Positions 54,650 through 62,009 of a stretch of DNA of 64,000 nucleotides are shown here, piece by piece. Each line of letters starts with the position of its first letter. The stretch's first letter is position 1. Source of the stretch: Nocardioidaceae bacterium (GTDB lineage Bacteria; Actinomycetota; Actinomycetes; Propionibacteriales; Nocardioidaceae); assembly GCA_017744365.1 (NCBI GenBank), contig JAGIBL010000005.1, positions 62,001 through 126,000 on the forward strand, given 5' to 3'. The notes under the pieces were generated by a model that was not told where the DNA came from, made no database searches, and saw only the letters and a list, made by a program, of their open reading frames with translations. A program made the position numbers and the translations under genes.

Positions 54650-54722
54650 GCCCCCGACAGGATTCGAACCTGTGACCCGCAGATTAGAAGGCTGCTGCTC
54701 TATCCAGCTGAGCTACGGAGGC
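54650..54722 (-). tRNA. tRNA-Arg (UCU anticodon)
   Basis: Minus strand, 73 nt. Acceptor GCCTCCG/CGGGGGC, D-arm TAGCTCAGCTGGATAGAGCA, anticodon loop CTTCTAA (TCT), T-arm ACAGG-TTCGAAT-CCTGT. The last pair of the anticodon stem (31-39) is C-U. CCA is not encoded. It borders the decayed gene and hairpin region, a common position for integrated elements. Confidence 0.96.
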
Positions 54723-54752
54723 CTGGGGCGAGTCTAGGGCGCCAGCCGGGGC

Positions 54753-55508
54753 CTAGCGGCAGGAGGCGAACACGTCGTCGAGCAACGGTCCGCCTGGACC
54801 GCGGCCGACCTCGCGGAACCACTCCCGACCGACCACCACCCGGGCCACCGGGCCGGGCAGCCGGCGCAGCATCGTGACGGTCCGGAACCCGGTCCCGCCG
54901 GCCTGCTGGCTGGCGTGCGCGGCCAGGCCGGCCAGCTTGACGTCCACGTACCCGTGGACGTCGATCCGGTGGGTGATCTCCGCACGCGGGAGGTACGCCG
55001 TCCGCATCCGGTCCAGGTCCACCGGCGGTCCGCCCGGCAGCACGCGCACGATCCGGGCACCGGCCAGCACCAGCGCCCGCGGGACCGTGGCCTCCAGCAG
55101 CACGGGCCCGCCGACCGCGGCAGCGCGCGCCACGCGGTGGACGTGCACGTGGTCGGGGTGCCCGTAACCGCCGGCCGGGTCGTATCCGGTGAGGACGTCG
55201 GCACCTTCCTGCTCGAGCACGCGGCGCAGCGCGGCCGCGGGCTGCTCGACCCCGGCGCCCTCGAACGCGCCGTCGGGATAACCGAGGTGCACGACCCTGG
55301 CCACGCCGAGAGCGGTCGCCGCCTCGTCCAGCTCGGCGAGCCGGCGCCGGCCGAGATCGACGCTGCTGGCAGCGAGGCCCGCGGCGCCGTCGGTCGCCAC
55401 CACCAGGACGACCCGGTGCCCCTCCGCCGCGGCGCGGGCGAGGGTGCCGCCGGTCAGCAGCGATTCGTCGTCCGGATGGGCGTGGAAGCTGACCAGGGTG
55501 CGGGGCAC
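54753..55508 (-). CDS. PIG-L/LmbE-type deacetylase
   Basis: 251 residues from GTG 55508 (PRTLVSFHAHPDDESLLTGG, in part). Zinc-site motifs: AHPDDE near the N-terminus and YGHPDHVHVH in the middle, the standard LmbE pair. Related to MshB and Mca of the mycothiol pathway, but the C-terminal half (VLPGGPPVDLDRMRTAYLPRAEITHRIDVHGYVDVK, in part) is that of the broader N-acetylglucosaminyl or N-acyl deacetylase group. It is divergent from a flippase-like membrane protein and a glycosyltransferase, which suggests a sugar substrate. Confidence 0.87.
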   Translation of the reverse strand: MPRTLVSFHAHPDDESLLTGGTLARAAAEGHRVVLVVATDGAAGLAASSVDLGRRRLAELDEAATALGVARVVHLGYPDGAFEGAGVEQPAAALRRVLEQEGADVLTGYDPAGGYGHPDHVHVHRVARAAAVGGPVLLEATVPRALVLAGARIVRVLPGGPPVDLDRMRTAYLPRAEITHRIDVHGYVDVKLAGLAAHASQQAGGTGFRTVTMLRRLPGPVARVVVGREWFREVGRGPGGPLLDDVFASCR

Positions 55509-55599
55509 GGCACCAGCATGCCGCGTCAGCACACGTTCAGGTGGGTCGTCGGATGGTGGTCCTGACGGGGGAGTCGCCCACGTCAGGGAGGACACGTCG

Positions 55600-56658
55600 A
55601 TGGGCATCAGCGCTCCGGGCCGATGGGCTCCGATCCTCGGGTCGGTCGTGGTGACCGGCCTGGGCATCGGCCTGGTCGCGTCGTTGCCACGGTTCGTCGG
55701 CGCCTCGTGGGCGGCGATCGACGCCAGCCTGGTCAGCGTCCCCGCCGGGGCGCTGGCCGGGCTGGTGCTGCTCTGGTTCGCCGGCCTGCTCGCGCACGCT
55801 CCGGTGCTCACCGCGGCGATGCGCGGCCTGACCGTCCGCCAGGCGCTGGTGCTCAACCTCTCGGGCTCCGCGGTCTCCAACGTGCTGCCGTTCGGCGGGC
55901 CGGCCGGGATGGGACTCGGCTACGCGATGGCGCGGAGCTGGGGCTTCCGCGCCGATCGCTTCGCGTCGTACACGGTCTCGACGAACCTGTGGAACGCGCT
56001 CGGCAAGTTCGTGATGGGTGTCGCGGTGCTCGGCGTCGCGGCCACGCTCGACAGCCGGCTGCCCAGCGGTGTCGGCGCGGCGCTCGCCGGGGCCTCGGCG
56101 TTCATGGCGGTGACCGCGGCTGTCACCGTCGGCACCTTCCGGACCGAGCGCAGCACCGCCACGGTCGGCCGGTTGCTCGACAGCGCGTCCCGCCGGGTGC
56201 GCCCGGCCTCGGCCCCGAACGCCCCCTCCACCTGGCTGCTGCACAGCCGTCGTGAGCTCCTCGGCGCGATCCGGTCCGGCTGGCGGCGGATGAGCCTCGG
56301 CGTCGCGTCATATCTGGTGCTCCAGGGCGCGCTGCTCTTCGCGTGCCTGGCCGCCGTCGACGCAGGCGCTCCGGTCTCCGTAGTGGCGATCGCCTTCGCG
56401 ATCGAGCGGCTCATCAGCCTCGCGCCGATCACCCCGGGAGCGGCGGGGGTCGCCGAGCTCGGCACCGTCGCCGCGCTGCACACCTTCGGGGTGGACCCGG
56501 TCAGCGCCACTGCTGGCGTGCTGCTCTACCGGATCCTCATGTTCGCCGTGGAGATCCCGGTCGGCGGGGCGCTGGCCCTGACCTGGTTGCACCGCTCCCG
56601 CCGTACGGCGCCCGTGGTGGCCGAACCGCCGGCCCGCGTCCCGGAGCTCGTCGCATGA
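55600..56658 (+). CDS. lysylphosphatidylglycerol synthase-type transmembrane protein (UPF0104)
   Basis: 352 residues from ATG 55600 (GGGAGGAC upstream), about eight membrane helices. The family mark is LNLSGSAVSNVLPFGGPAGMGLGY after the third helix and ITPGAAGVAELGTVAAL near the C-terminus, as in the flippase-like part of MprF and in AglD-type proteins. The aminoacyl-transferase domain of MprF is absent. It probably moves or binds a glycolipid in the membrane. The stop overlaps the start of the glycosyltransferase gene, so they are made together. Confidence 0.87.
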   Translation: MGISAPGRWAPILGSVVVTGLGIGLVASLPRFVGASWAAIDASLVSVPAGALAGLVLLWFAGLLAHAPVLTAAMRGLTVRQALVLNLSGSAVSNVLPFGGPAGMGLGYAMARSWGFRADRFASYTVSTNLWNALGKFVMGVAVLGVAATLDSRLPSGVGAALAGASAFMAVTAAVTVGTFRTERSTATVGRLLDSASRRVRPASAPNAPSTWLLHSRRELLGAIRSGWRRMSLGVASYLVLQGALLFACLAAVDAGAPVSVVAIAFAIERLISLAPITPGAAGVAELGTVAALHTFGVDPVSATAGVLLYRILMFAVEIPVGGALALTWLHRSRRTAPVVAEPPARVPELVA

Positions 56659-57797
56659 AGATCCTGCACGTCACCGACACCTTCCTGCCCCGGGTCGGCG
56701 GGATCGAGCTGCACGTCGACGACCTGGCCGTGCGGCAGCAGGCTGGTGGCCACGAGGTGCTCGTGCTCACCGCCGAGCGTGCCCTGGCCCGCGGCACCAC
56801 GCACCGCTCGCCCAGCGGCGTCCGGGTCGTGCGACTGAGCACGGCTCCCGGCCTCGGCGTCGAGCTGGGACCGCAGCTGGCCGGCTTCGACCCGGACGTC
56901 GTGCACGCTCACCTGACCGTCGGATCGCCGTTCACCTGGTCGGTGCTGCGCCGCACGGCCGGCGTCCCGGCGCTGGCCACGCTGCACTCGCTGCTCCCGG
57001 ACGCGCCCACGCTGGTCCGGGCCGGGCTGCGGGTCACCCGGTTGCCGGCGGACCGGATCACCTTCACCGCGGTCAGCGCGGTCGCCGCCGGCCGGTTGCG
57101 GGCGGCACTTCCCGCGGGACAGCCGGTGCACGTGCTGCACAACGGCATCGACCCCGGCGGCTGGCGGATCCGGCACCGGCCCTCGGGCGCCTTCCACGTC
57201 GTCTCGGTCGGCCGGCTGGCCGCACGCAAGCGCCCGCTGGTGCTGGTCCAGGCGCTCGCGGCACTGGCCGGCACCGCGCCCGGGCTGTCGTGGACCGCGA
57301 CCCTCGTCGGCGTCGGCGACGGCGCCCAGCGCGCCAAGGTCGCCACCGCCGTCCGCGCCCATGGTCTCGGCGACCGGGTGCGGCTCGTCGGCGCGCTCGA
57401 CCGCGGCGCGATCAAGGCGCTGCTGGCGACCGCCGACGTCTTCGTCGCCCCGGCGCAGCTGGAGTCCTTCGGTGTCGCCGCACTGGAGGCTCGCTGCGCC
57501 GGGGTGCCGATCGTCGGGATGGCGGGCAGCGGCCTGACGGAGTTCGTCACCGACGGCGTCGAGGGCCTGCTCGCCGACCGGGACGCCGAGCTCGCCGGCT
57601 GCCTGCACCGGCTGGCCTCGGACAGCGCACTGCTGGAGCGGATGCGGCGGCACAACGCCACGTACCCGGTGCCGATGGACTGGCCGACCGTGCTGGCCGA
57701 GCACGAGCGCCGGTACGACGAGGCCCGCGGTCGCACGCGTGTCCTCACCTCGAACGGGTACGAGCGGTTCTCAGCCCGAGAGAGGAGATCCGCATGA
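56655..57797 (+). CDS. glycosyltransferase, family 4
   Basis: 380 residues from ATG 56655, overlapping the upstream stop. GT-B fold: N-terminal domain begins KILHVTDTFLPRVGGIELHV, the glycine-rich loop; C-terminal domain has VVSVGRLAARKRPLVLVQAL, and the donor site is AQLESFGVAALEARCAGVPIVG with the EX7E pattern. It would transfer a sugar from a nucleotide donor, probably to a lipid or small molecule. Together with the flippase-like protein and the divergent deacetylase it forms a small glycoconjugate cluster. The stop overlaps the SRPBCC start. Confidence 0.9.
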   Translation: MKILHVTDTFLPRVGGIELHVDDLAVRQQAGGHEVLVLTAERALARGTTHRSPSGVRVVRLSTAPGLGVELGPQLAGFDPDVVHAHLTVGSPFTWSVLRRTAGVPALATLHSLLPDAPTLVRAGLRVTRLPADRITFTAVSAVAAGRLRAALPAGQPVHVLHNGIDPGGWRIRHRPSGAFHVVSVGRLAARKRPLVLVQALAALAGTAPGLSWTATLVGVGDGAQRAKVATAVRAHGLGDRVRLVGALDRGAIKALLATADVFVAPAQLESFGVAALEARCAGVPIVGMAGSGLTEFVTDGVEGLLADRDAELAGCLHRLASDSALLERMRRHNATYPVPMDWPTVLAEHERRYDEARGRTRVLTSNGYERFSARERRSA

Positions 57798-58249
57798 GCA
57801 CGATCGAGAAGACCATCCAGGTCGACGTGCCGGTGAGCACGGCCTACGACCAGTGGACCCAGTTCGAGACGTTCCCCGAGTTCATGGAGGGCGTCGAGTC
57901 GGTGCGCCAGCTCGACGACACCCACCTGCACTGGAAGGCCGAGATCGCCGGTGTCACCCGCGAGTGGGACGCCGAGATCGTCGACCAGACACCCGACGAG
58001 CGGGTCACCTGGCGCGCGCTCGACGGCACCAAGAACGACGGCACCGTCTCGTTCGCGGACGCCGCGCCCGGCACCCGGGTCACGCTGCGGCTGGAGTTCG
58101 AGCCCGAGGGCATCGTGGAGAAGGCCGGCGACGTCCTTCAGATCGTCGACCGCCGCGCCGGCAAGGACCTGGAGCGGTTCAAGGAGTTCATCGAGGAGCG
58201 TGGCGTCGAGACCGGTGCCTGGCGCGGCGAGGTCAACCCGGGAGGGTGA
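57794..58249 (+). CDS. SRPBCC family protein (polyketide cyclase/dehydrase-like)
   Basis: 151 residues from ATG 57794, overlapping the preceding stop by four bases, with ribosome site GAGAGGAGA. START/Bet v1-like fold: TIQVDVPVSTAYDQWTQFETFPEFM at the N-terminus, ITWRALDGTKNDGTV-like middle (VTWRALDGTKNDG) and a final long helix DRRAGKDLERFKEFIEER. It binds a hydrophobic ligand; no catalytic residue is obvious. Last gene of the three-gene operon. Confidence 0.9.
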   Translation: MSTIEKTIQVDVPVSTAYDQWTQFETFPEFMEGVESVRQLDDTHLHWKAEIAGVTREWDAEIVDQTPDERVTWRALDGTKNDGTVSFADAAPGTRVTLRLEFEPEGIVEKAGDVLQIVDRRAGKDLERFKEFIEERGVETGAWRGEVNPGG

Positions 58250-58362
58250 TCTTGGTCTCGGCGGGCACATTCCTCCTCAGGTAGGACGAACCGCCGCAAC
58301 CGCCCCTCTACGATGACGCCCGGGGGAGTCACTGGTGTCGACGTGGAGGGGACGGTGCGGTC

Positions 58363-59622
58363 GTGGTCTCGGCACGCACGAAGCGACAGCTGCTGGTGTT
58401 CGTGTTCATCAGCCTCGTCGGGGTCTCGTACGTCGGAGCGCGCTACGCGCGCCTGGACACCCTGGTCTGGGACACCTCCTACCAGGTGGACGCGAGGTTC
58501 GCGGAGTCCGGCGGGATCTTCACCGGCGCCGAGGTGACCTACCGCGGCGTCAAGGTCGGCCAGGTCTCGGACATGACCCTGACCCGCGACGGCGTCACCG
58601 TCGAGCTGAGCATCGACAAGGGCGAGAAGCGCATCCCTGCGAACACGGTCGCCCTGGTCGGCAACAAGTCCGCGGTCGGTGAGCAGTACGTCGAGCTGGA
58701 CCCGAAGACCGACGACGGGCCGTACCTGAAGGACGGGTCGGTGATCGCGACCGCGGACACCCGGGTGCCGATCTCCACGACCGAGTTCCTCACCAACACC
58801 GACCGGCTGGTCGACTCGGTGCCGCAGGGCAGCCTGCGGACCGTGGTCGACGAGCTGGGCACTGCGTTCGCCGGGACCGGGCAGGACCTGGGCCGGATCA
58901 TCGACACCTCGAACGAGTTCATCCAGGCCGCCGACCAGAACTTCGACGTCACCACCGCGCTGATCCGCGAGTCGAACACGGTGCTGCGCACGCAGTCCGA
59001 CAAGGGCTCGGCGATCCGCTCGTTCGCCCGCGACCTGGCGCTGTTCAGCGGCACCCTGGCCGACAGCGACGCCTCGCTGCGCACGCTCATCGACAACGGC
59101 TCGGCCACGGCCAACGAGCTGCGCGCCTTCCTGGAGCGCAACCAGGTCGACCTCGGCGGCCTGCTCAACAACCTGGTCACCACCGGCCAGGTCGTGGTCA
59201 AGCACCTCGACGGCATCCGCCAGATCCTGGTGCTCTACCCCTACGAGGTGGCCAGCGGCTACACCGTGACCGCGCGCACCGGCGACCACTACAACGCCCG
59301 GTTCGGCTTCATCTTCAACCCCGATCCGGTGGTCTGCCACGCTGGCTACGACCCGAGGGAACGGCGCTCGCCGACCGACGGGACCAACAAGCGGATGGAC
59401 GAGGACGCGCGCTGCACCGAGTCGGCGAGGAAGTCCAACGCCCGTGGTGCCCAGAACGCCCCGCGGCCCGGGACCGGCACCACGGTGGCCAGCTACGACC
59501 TGGGCAGCGACGCGCTGACCTGGGGCGACGACCCGGGCGCACGGGTGGTCTACGACGGCGGTGCCGACCAGCTGTACGGCGACGACGCGTGGTCCTCGCT
59601 GCTGCTCGCGCCGGCGGGCTGA
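58363..59622 (+). CDS. orphan MCE/MlaD-family protein
   Basis: 419 residues from GTG 58363. One N-terminal membrane helix (LLVFVFISLVGVSYVGA), then the MCE domain (about 40-118: YQVDARFAESGGIFTGAEVTYRGVKVGQVSDM, in part; LVGNKSAVGEQYVEL). An extended helical region (about 140-300) with LDGIRQILVLYPYE, as in the mycobacterial MceF-like subfamily, and a low-complexity tail. MCE proteins form channels that carry lipids or sterols to an inner-membrane YrbE/MceG transporter, which usually lies in the same operon; here it does not. It may join the subunits of an mce operon elsewhere. Confidence 0.88.
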   Translation: MVSARTKRQLLVFVFISLVGVSYVGARYARLDTLVWDTSYQVDARFAESGGIFTGAEVTYRGVKVGQVSDMTLTRDGVTVELSIDKGEKRIPANTVALVGNKSAVGEQYVELDPKTDDGPYLKDGSVIATADTRVPISTTEFLTNTDRLVDSVPQGSLRTVVDELGTAFAGTGQDLGRIIDTSNEFIQAADQNFDVTTALIRESNTVLRTQSDKGSAIRSFARDLALFSGTLADSDASLRTLIDNGSATANELRAFLERNQVDLGGLLNNLVTTGQVVVKHLDGIRQILVLYPYEVASGYTVTARTGDHYNARFGFIFNPDPVVCHAGYDPRERRSPTDGTNKRMDEDARCTESARKSNARGAQNAPRPGTGTTVASYDLGSDALTWGDDPGARVVYDGGADQLYGDDAWSSLLLAPAG

Positions 59623-59623
59623 G

Positions 59624-59917
59624 TCACTGCTGCTGCCCCTGCGGGAATCCCTGCTGGCCGCCGGGCCCGAATCCTGGCCCGCCGTCGCGGGAGAACCGCG
59701 GGGGCATCCCGTGGTCGTCCCCGCCGCTGTTCCCGATCGCGTAGCCGGCCGCCCCGCCGATGACGAACGTGGCCGCGGCCACCCCGCCCGCGACGGCGAC
59801 GCCCCGGGTCAGCCAGGACGGCCGCGTGAGGTCGACGGTCCGGGTGACCGGCTCCTCTGCGACCGGCTCCTCAGTGACCGGCTCCGCTGTGACGTGCTCT
59901 TCTGCTTCGGTGGTCAT
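59624..59917 (-). CDS. small single-span membrane protein
   Basis: 97 residues. An acidic N-terminus with EPVTEEPVAEEPVTR repeats, one membrane helix (AVAGGVAAATFVIGGAAGYAIG) and a Gly/Pro/Gln-rich tail (FGPGGQQGFPQGQQQ). It converges on the MCE gene with one base between the stops. No family is recognised; the layout is that of a tail-exposed envelope protein. Ribosome site GAGAGGGAG precedes the ATG. Confidence 0.7.
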   Translation of the reverse strand: MTTEAEEHVTAEPVTEEPVAEEPVTRTVDLTRPSWLTRGVAVAGGVAAATFVIGGAAGYAIGNSGGDDHGMPPRFSRDGGPGFGPGGQQGFPQGQQQ

Positions 59918-60107
59918 CTGACTCCCTCTCGGTAGGTGTCCTCAGCCTCGGCGGCGGTGCTCGCAGTGGGGTGTGACTCCTCTGTGCGGGATCTGTGAGC
60001 CCGGGGCCGGGGGCCCGTTCGAGAAAGTTGCCGATCTCGCGTGATGAATCCGGGTCGTGCTCCGTCTACCTGGCGGGTCCGCCGGTTGGGAGGCTGGCGT
60101 CGACCTA

Positions 60108-60177
60108 GGGTCTCCGCCCGTCACGCCTGCGTCCCCGCAGTCCCCAGCAGGCAGCTGCAGCAGGCGGGCGGAGACCC
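60108..60177 (-). terminator. large inverted repeat after the sigma-factor gene
   Basis: Perfect 13-bp outer arms GGGTCTCCGCCCG (60108-60120) / CGGGCGGAGACCC (60165-60177), with a further GCCTGC/GCAGGC inside. It starts 13 bases after the sigma-gene stop (60191) and probably ends its transcript. The remaining gap to 59918 (about 190 bp) shows nothing else and should carry the promoter of the small membrane protein. Confidence 0.7.
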
Positions 60178-60190
60178 CCCTCGACGAGGC

Positions 60191-61630
60191 TCAGGGCTCG
60201 AGCCGGAGGACCGCGTGGTTGTTCGCCGGCACCGGGTCCGGCACGCCGGGCAGGGCGAGGTCGAGCGTCGCGACGCCGGGTCCCGTGACCCAGATGTCCA
60301 CCGCCAGGTCGCCGACGTTCCGGCCCAGGCGGCAGCGCAGCTCGGTCGAGGACCCCGTGCACCGCCAGTCGCCGTACGCACGCTCGGCGTGCACCTGGAA
60401 CCGGACCGGCGCGGGCGTGACCACCAGCACCGCCACCACCCCGGGGACCGCGTGCGTCACGGTGAACCGGGTGTGCAGCACCTGCGGGTGCGCCGGATCG
60501 ACGGTCTCCGCGGTGGCGGGGCCGAGGGAGAGGTCCTCGAGGAGCGGCGCCGGCCGCGAGGTCGGGGGAGCGAGCAGGGGAGTCGGCCGCGGCTTCGACG
60601 TCACCGGTGGCGGCGCCGCGGGCCGCGGCGTGGGCGTGTGCGCGGGAGCCGGTCTCGGGGTCGCCCCCGGGGACGAGGGCGACGGCGTGAGGGGCAGCGG
60701 CGCGGGACGCAGGACCCGGGCGGTCGCCGGTGCCGGCAGCGAGGTCCCGGGCGCGGAGTCGCGCTCGTGCGCCCAGATCACCAGCCCGAGCACGACCGCA
60801 GCGGTGCTCAGCAGGGCCGCGCCGCGCAGTGAGTGGCGGGGATCGCGATCCGCGTGCGGATGCGCGTCCACGGCGACGGAGCCGGCACCCAGCACCAGCG
60901 GCACCACGAGCGCGAGGTCCTTGTTGATCGCGGCGAGCTCGGCCACCGCCGTCGAGCAGCGCAGGCAGCCGGCCACGTGGTTGTCGACCTTCGCCCGCCG
61001 GGTCCCGGACAGGCCGTCGCGCACGTAGCCGGGAAGCAGGTCGACGATGCGGGCGCAGCGTTCGTCGCCGGCCTGGCGCACGTGCTCGGCCAGGTACTGC
61101 AGGCGCAGCCCCTCGCGCGCCCGCACCCCGAGCTGGGAGACCGCGTGCGGCTTCATGTCCAGCAGCGCGGCGACCTCGGCCACGCCCATGCCCTCGATCG
61201 CGGTGAACCAGAGCACCGTCTGCCACCGCTCCGGCAGGCCGAGGAACGCCCGGCCGACGGTCGCCGAGCGGAACCGGACGTCGCTGCCGTCGTCGACCGC
61301 GAACGTCTCGCCGAGCACCGAGAGGTCGCCCATCCAGGAGTGCCGGGTGTCCTGGCGGATCCGGTCCACGTGCAGCCGGCGGATCGCGGCCAGCAGGTAG
61401 GCACGGAACGTCACGGTGGGGCCACGGCCGTCGCGCAGCAGGCCGTAGATGCGGGCGAACGCCTCGGCGACCAGGTCGTCGGCCCGGTCCGGGCTGGTCA
61501 GCTGGCCGGCGGCCCGCAGGGCGGCTCGGTGGTGCCGGGCGAAGAGCGCGGCGAACGCGTCGTCGTCGCCGCTGCGGGCCCGGGCCAGGTACTCGGCGTC
61601 CGAGGGCTCGTCGGTGTCGAAGGTGGTCAC
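60191..61630 (-). CDS. ECF sigma factor fused to anti-sigma zinc finger, membrane helix and extracellular domain
   Basis: 479 residues. Residues 1-190 are an ECF sigma factor: region 2 (FAALFARHHRAALRAAGQL, DDLVAEAFARIYGLL) and region 4 (LPERWQTVLWFTAIEGMGVAEVAALLDMKPHAVSQL, in part). Next comes an anti-sigma-type zinc finger: His218, Cys222 and Cys225 (HVAGCLRC). A membrane helix follows (about 270-287, AALLSTAAVVLGLVIWA), then a Pro/Thr-rich spacer (290-370) and a C-terminal beta domain (375-479) with DUF11-like features (WRCTGSSTELRCRLG, PDPVPANNHAVLRL). The whole is a one-protein transmembrane sensor with a sigma factor at the cytoplasmic end. It is preceded by a small protein gene 13 bases upstream, likely in the same operon. 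Confidence 0.85.
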   Translation of the reverse strand: MTTFDTDEPSDAEYLARARSGDDDAFAALFARHHRAALRAAGQLTSPDRADDLVAEAFARIYGLLRDGRGPTVTFRAYLLAAIRRLHVDRIRQDTRHSWMGDLSVLGETFAVDDGSDVRFRSATVGRAFLGLPERWQTVLWFTAIEGMGVAEVAALLDMKPHAVSQLGVRAREGLRLQYLAEHVRQAGDERCARIVDLLPGYVRDGLSGTRRAKVDNHVAGCLRCSTAVAELAAINKDLALVVPLVLGAGSVAVDAHPHADRDPRHSLRGAALLSTAAVVLGLVIWAHERDSAPGTSLPAPATARVLRPAPLPLTPSPSSPGATPRPAPAHTPTPRPAAPPPVTSKPRPTPLLAPPTSRPAPLLEDLSLGPATAETVDPAHPQVLHTRFTVTHAVPGVVAVLVVTPAPVRFQVHAERAYGDWRCTGSSTELRCRLGRNVGDLAVDIWVTGPGVATLDLALPGVPDPVPANNHAVLRLEP

Positions 61631-61643
61631 GGCAGCGGCCGGG

Positions 61644-61937
61644 TCAGCAGACGTCGAGCCCGACCAGCAGCGGCGCGACCGAGTACTCCATCTGCGACCG
61701 GGTGTCGTGCGCCCGGTCCCACGCGGCCTCGCGGTCGGCGGCGAGCACGGCGGCCAGGCCGTCGTCGTACGGGCCCTCGTAGCTGGTGGCGCCGGTGCAC
61801 AGGTCGCGGCAGATCACGATGTGCGGGCCGTCCATGCCGGCGGCGAGGATCCGGATGCAGCCCTCCATCACCTGGTGGGCGTCGGTCGGTGGCCAGTCGG
61901 TCGGCCGTCCGGAGACGGCGGGTGAGTTCTCGTCCAT
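61644..61937 (-). CDS. uncharacterised small protein, paralog of 49407-49883
   Basis: 97 residues. The whole protein corresponds to the C-terminal domain of the protein at 49407-49883: HIVICRDLCTGATSYEGPY here against VLITRDAGTGAIRYDGPF there, and YSVAPLLVG against LTVAPLLPH. Three Cys residues (CIRIL, ICRDLC) are unique to this copy. It ends 13 bases before the fused sigma factor start and is probably co-transcribed with it. Predicted cytoplasmic; no function is known. Confidence 0.72.
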   Translation of the reverse strand: MDENSPAVSGRPTDWPPTDAHQVMEGCIRILAAGMDGPHIVICRDLCTGATSYEGPYDDGLAAVLAADREAAWDRAHDTRSQMEYSVAPLLVGLDVC

Positions 61938-62009
61938 GCCCCTCAGACGGACGAGACCCCCCTCAGATCACGGAACTTCGCGCAGTTCCTGCCGCGGGCT
62001 CCCGGGAGG

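Noticed and set aside
54357-54722. Integrated element boundary at tRNA-Arg
   Set aside because: The position next to decayed and hairpin-rich DNA is suggestive, but no integrase and no second copy of the tRNA 3' end were seen in the window.
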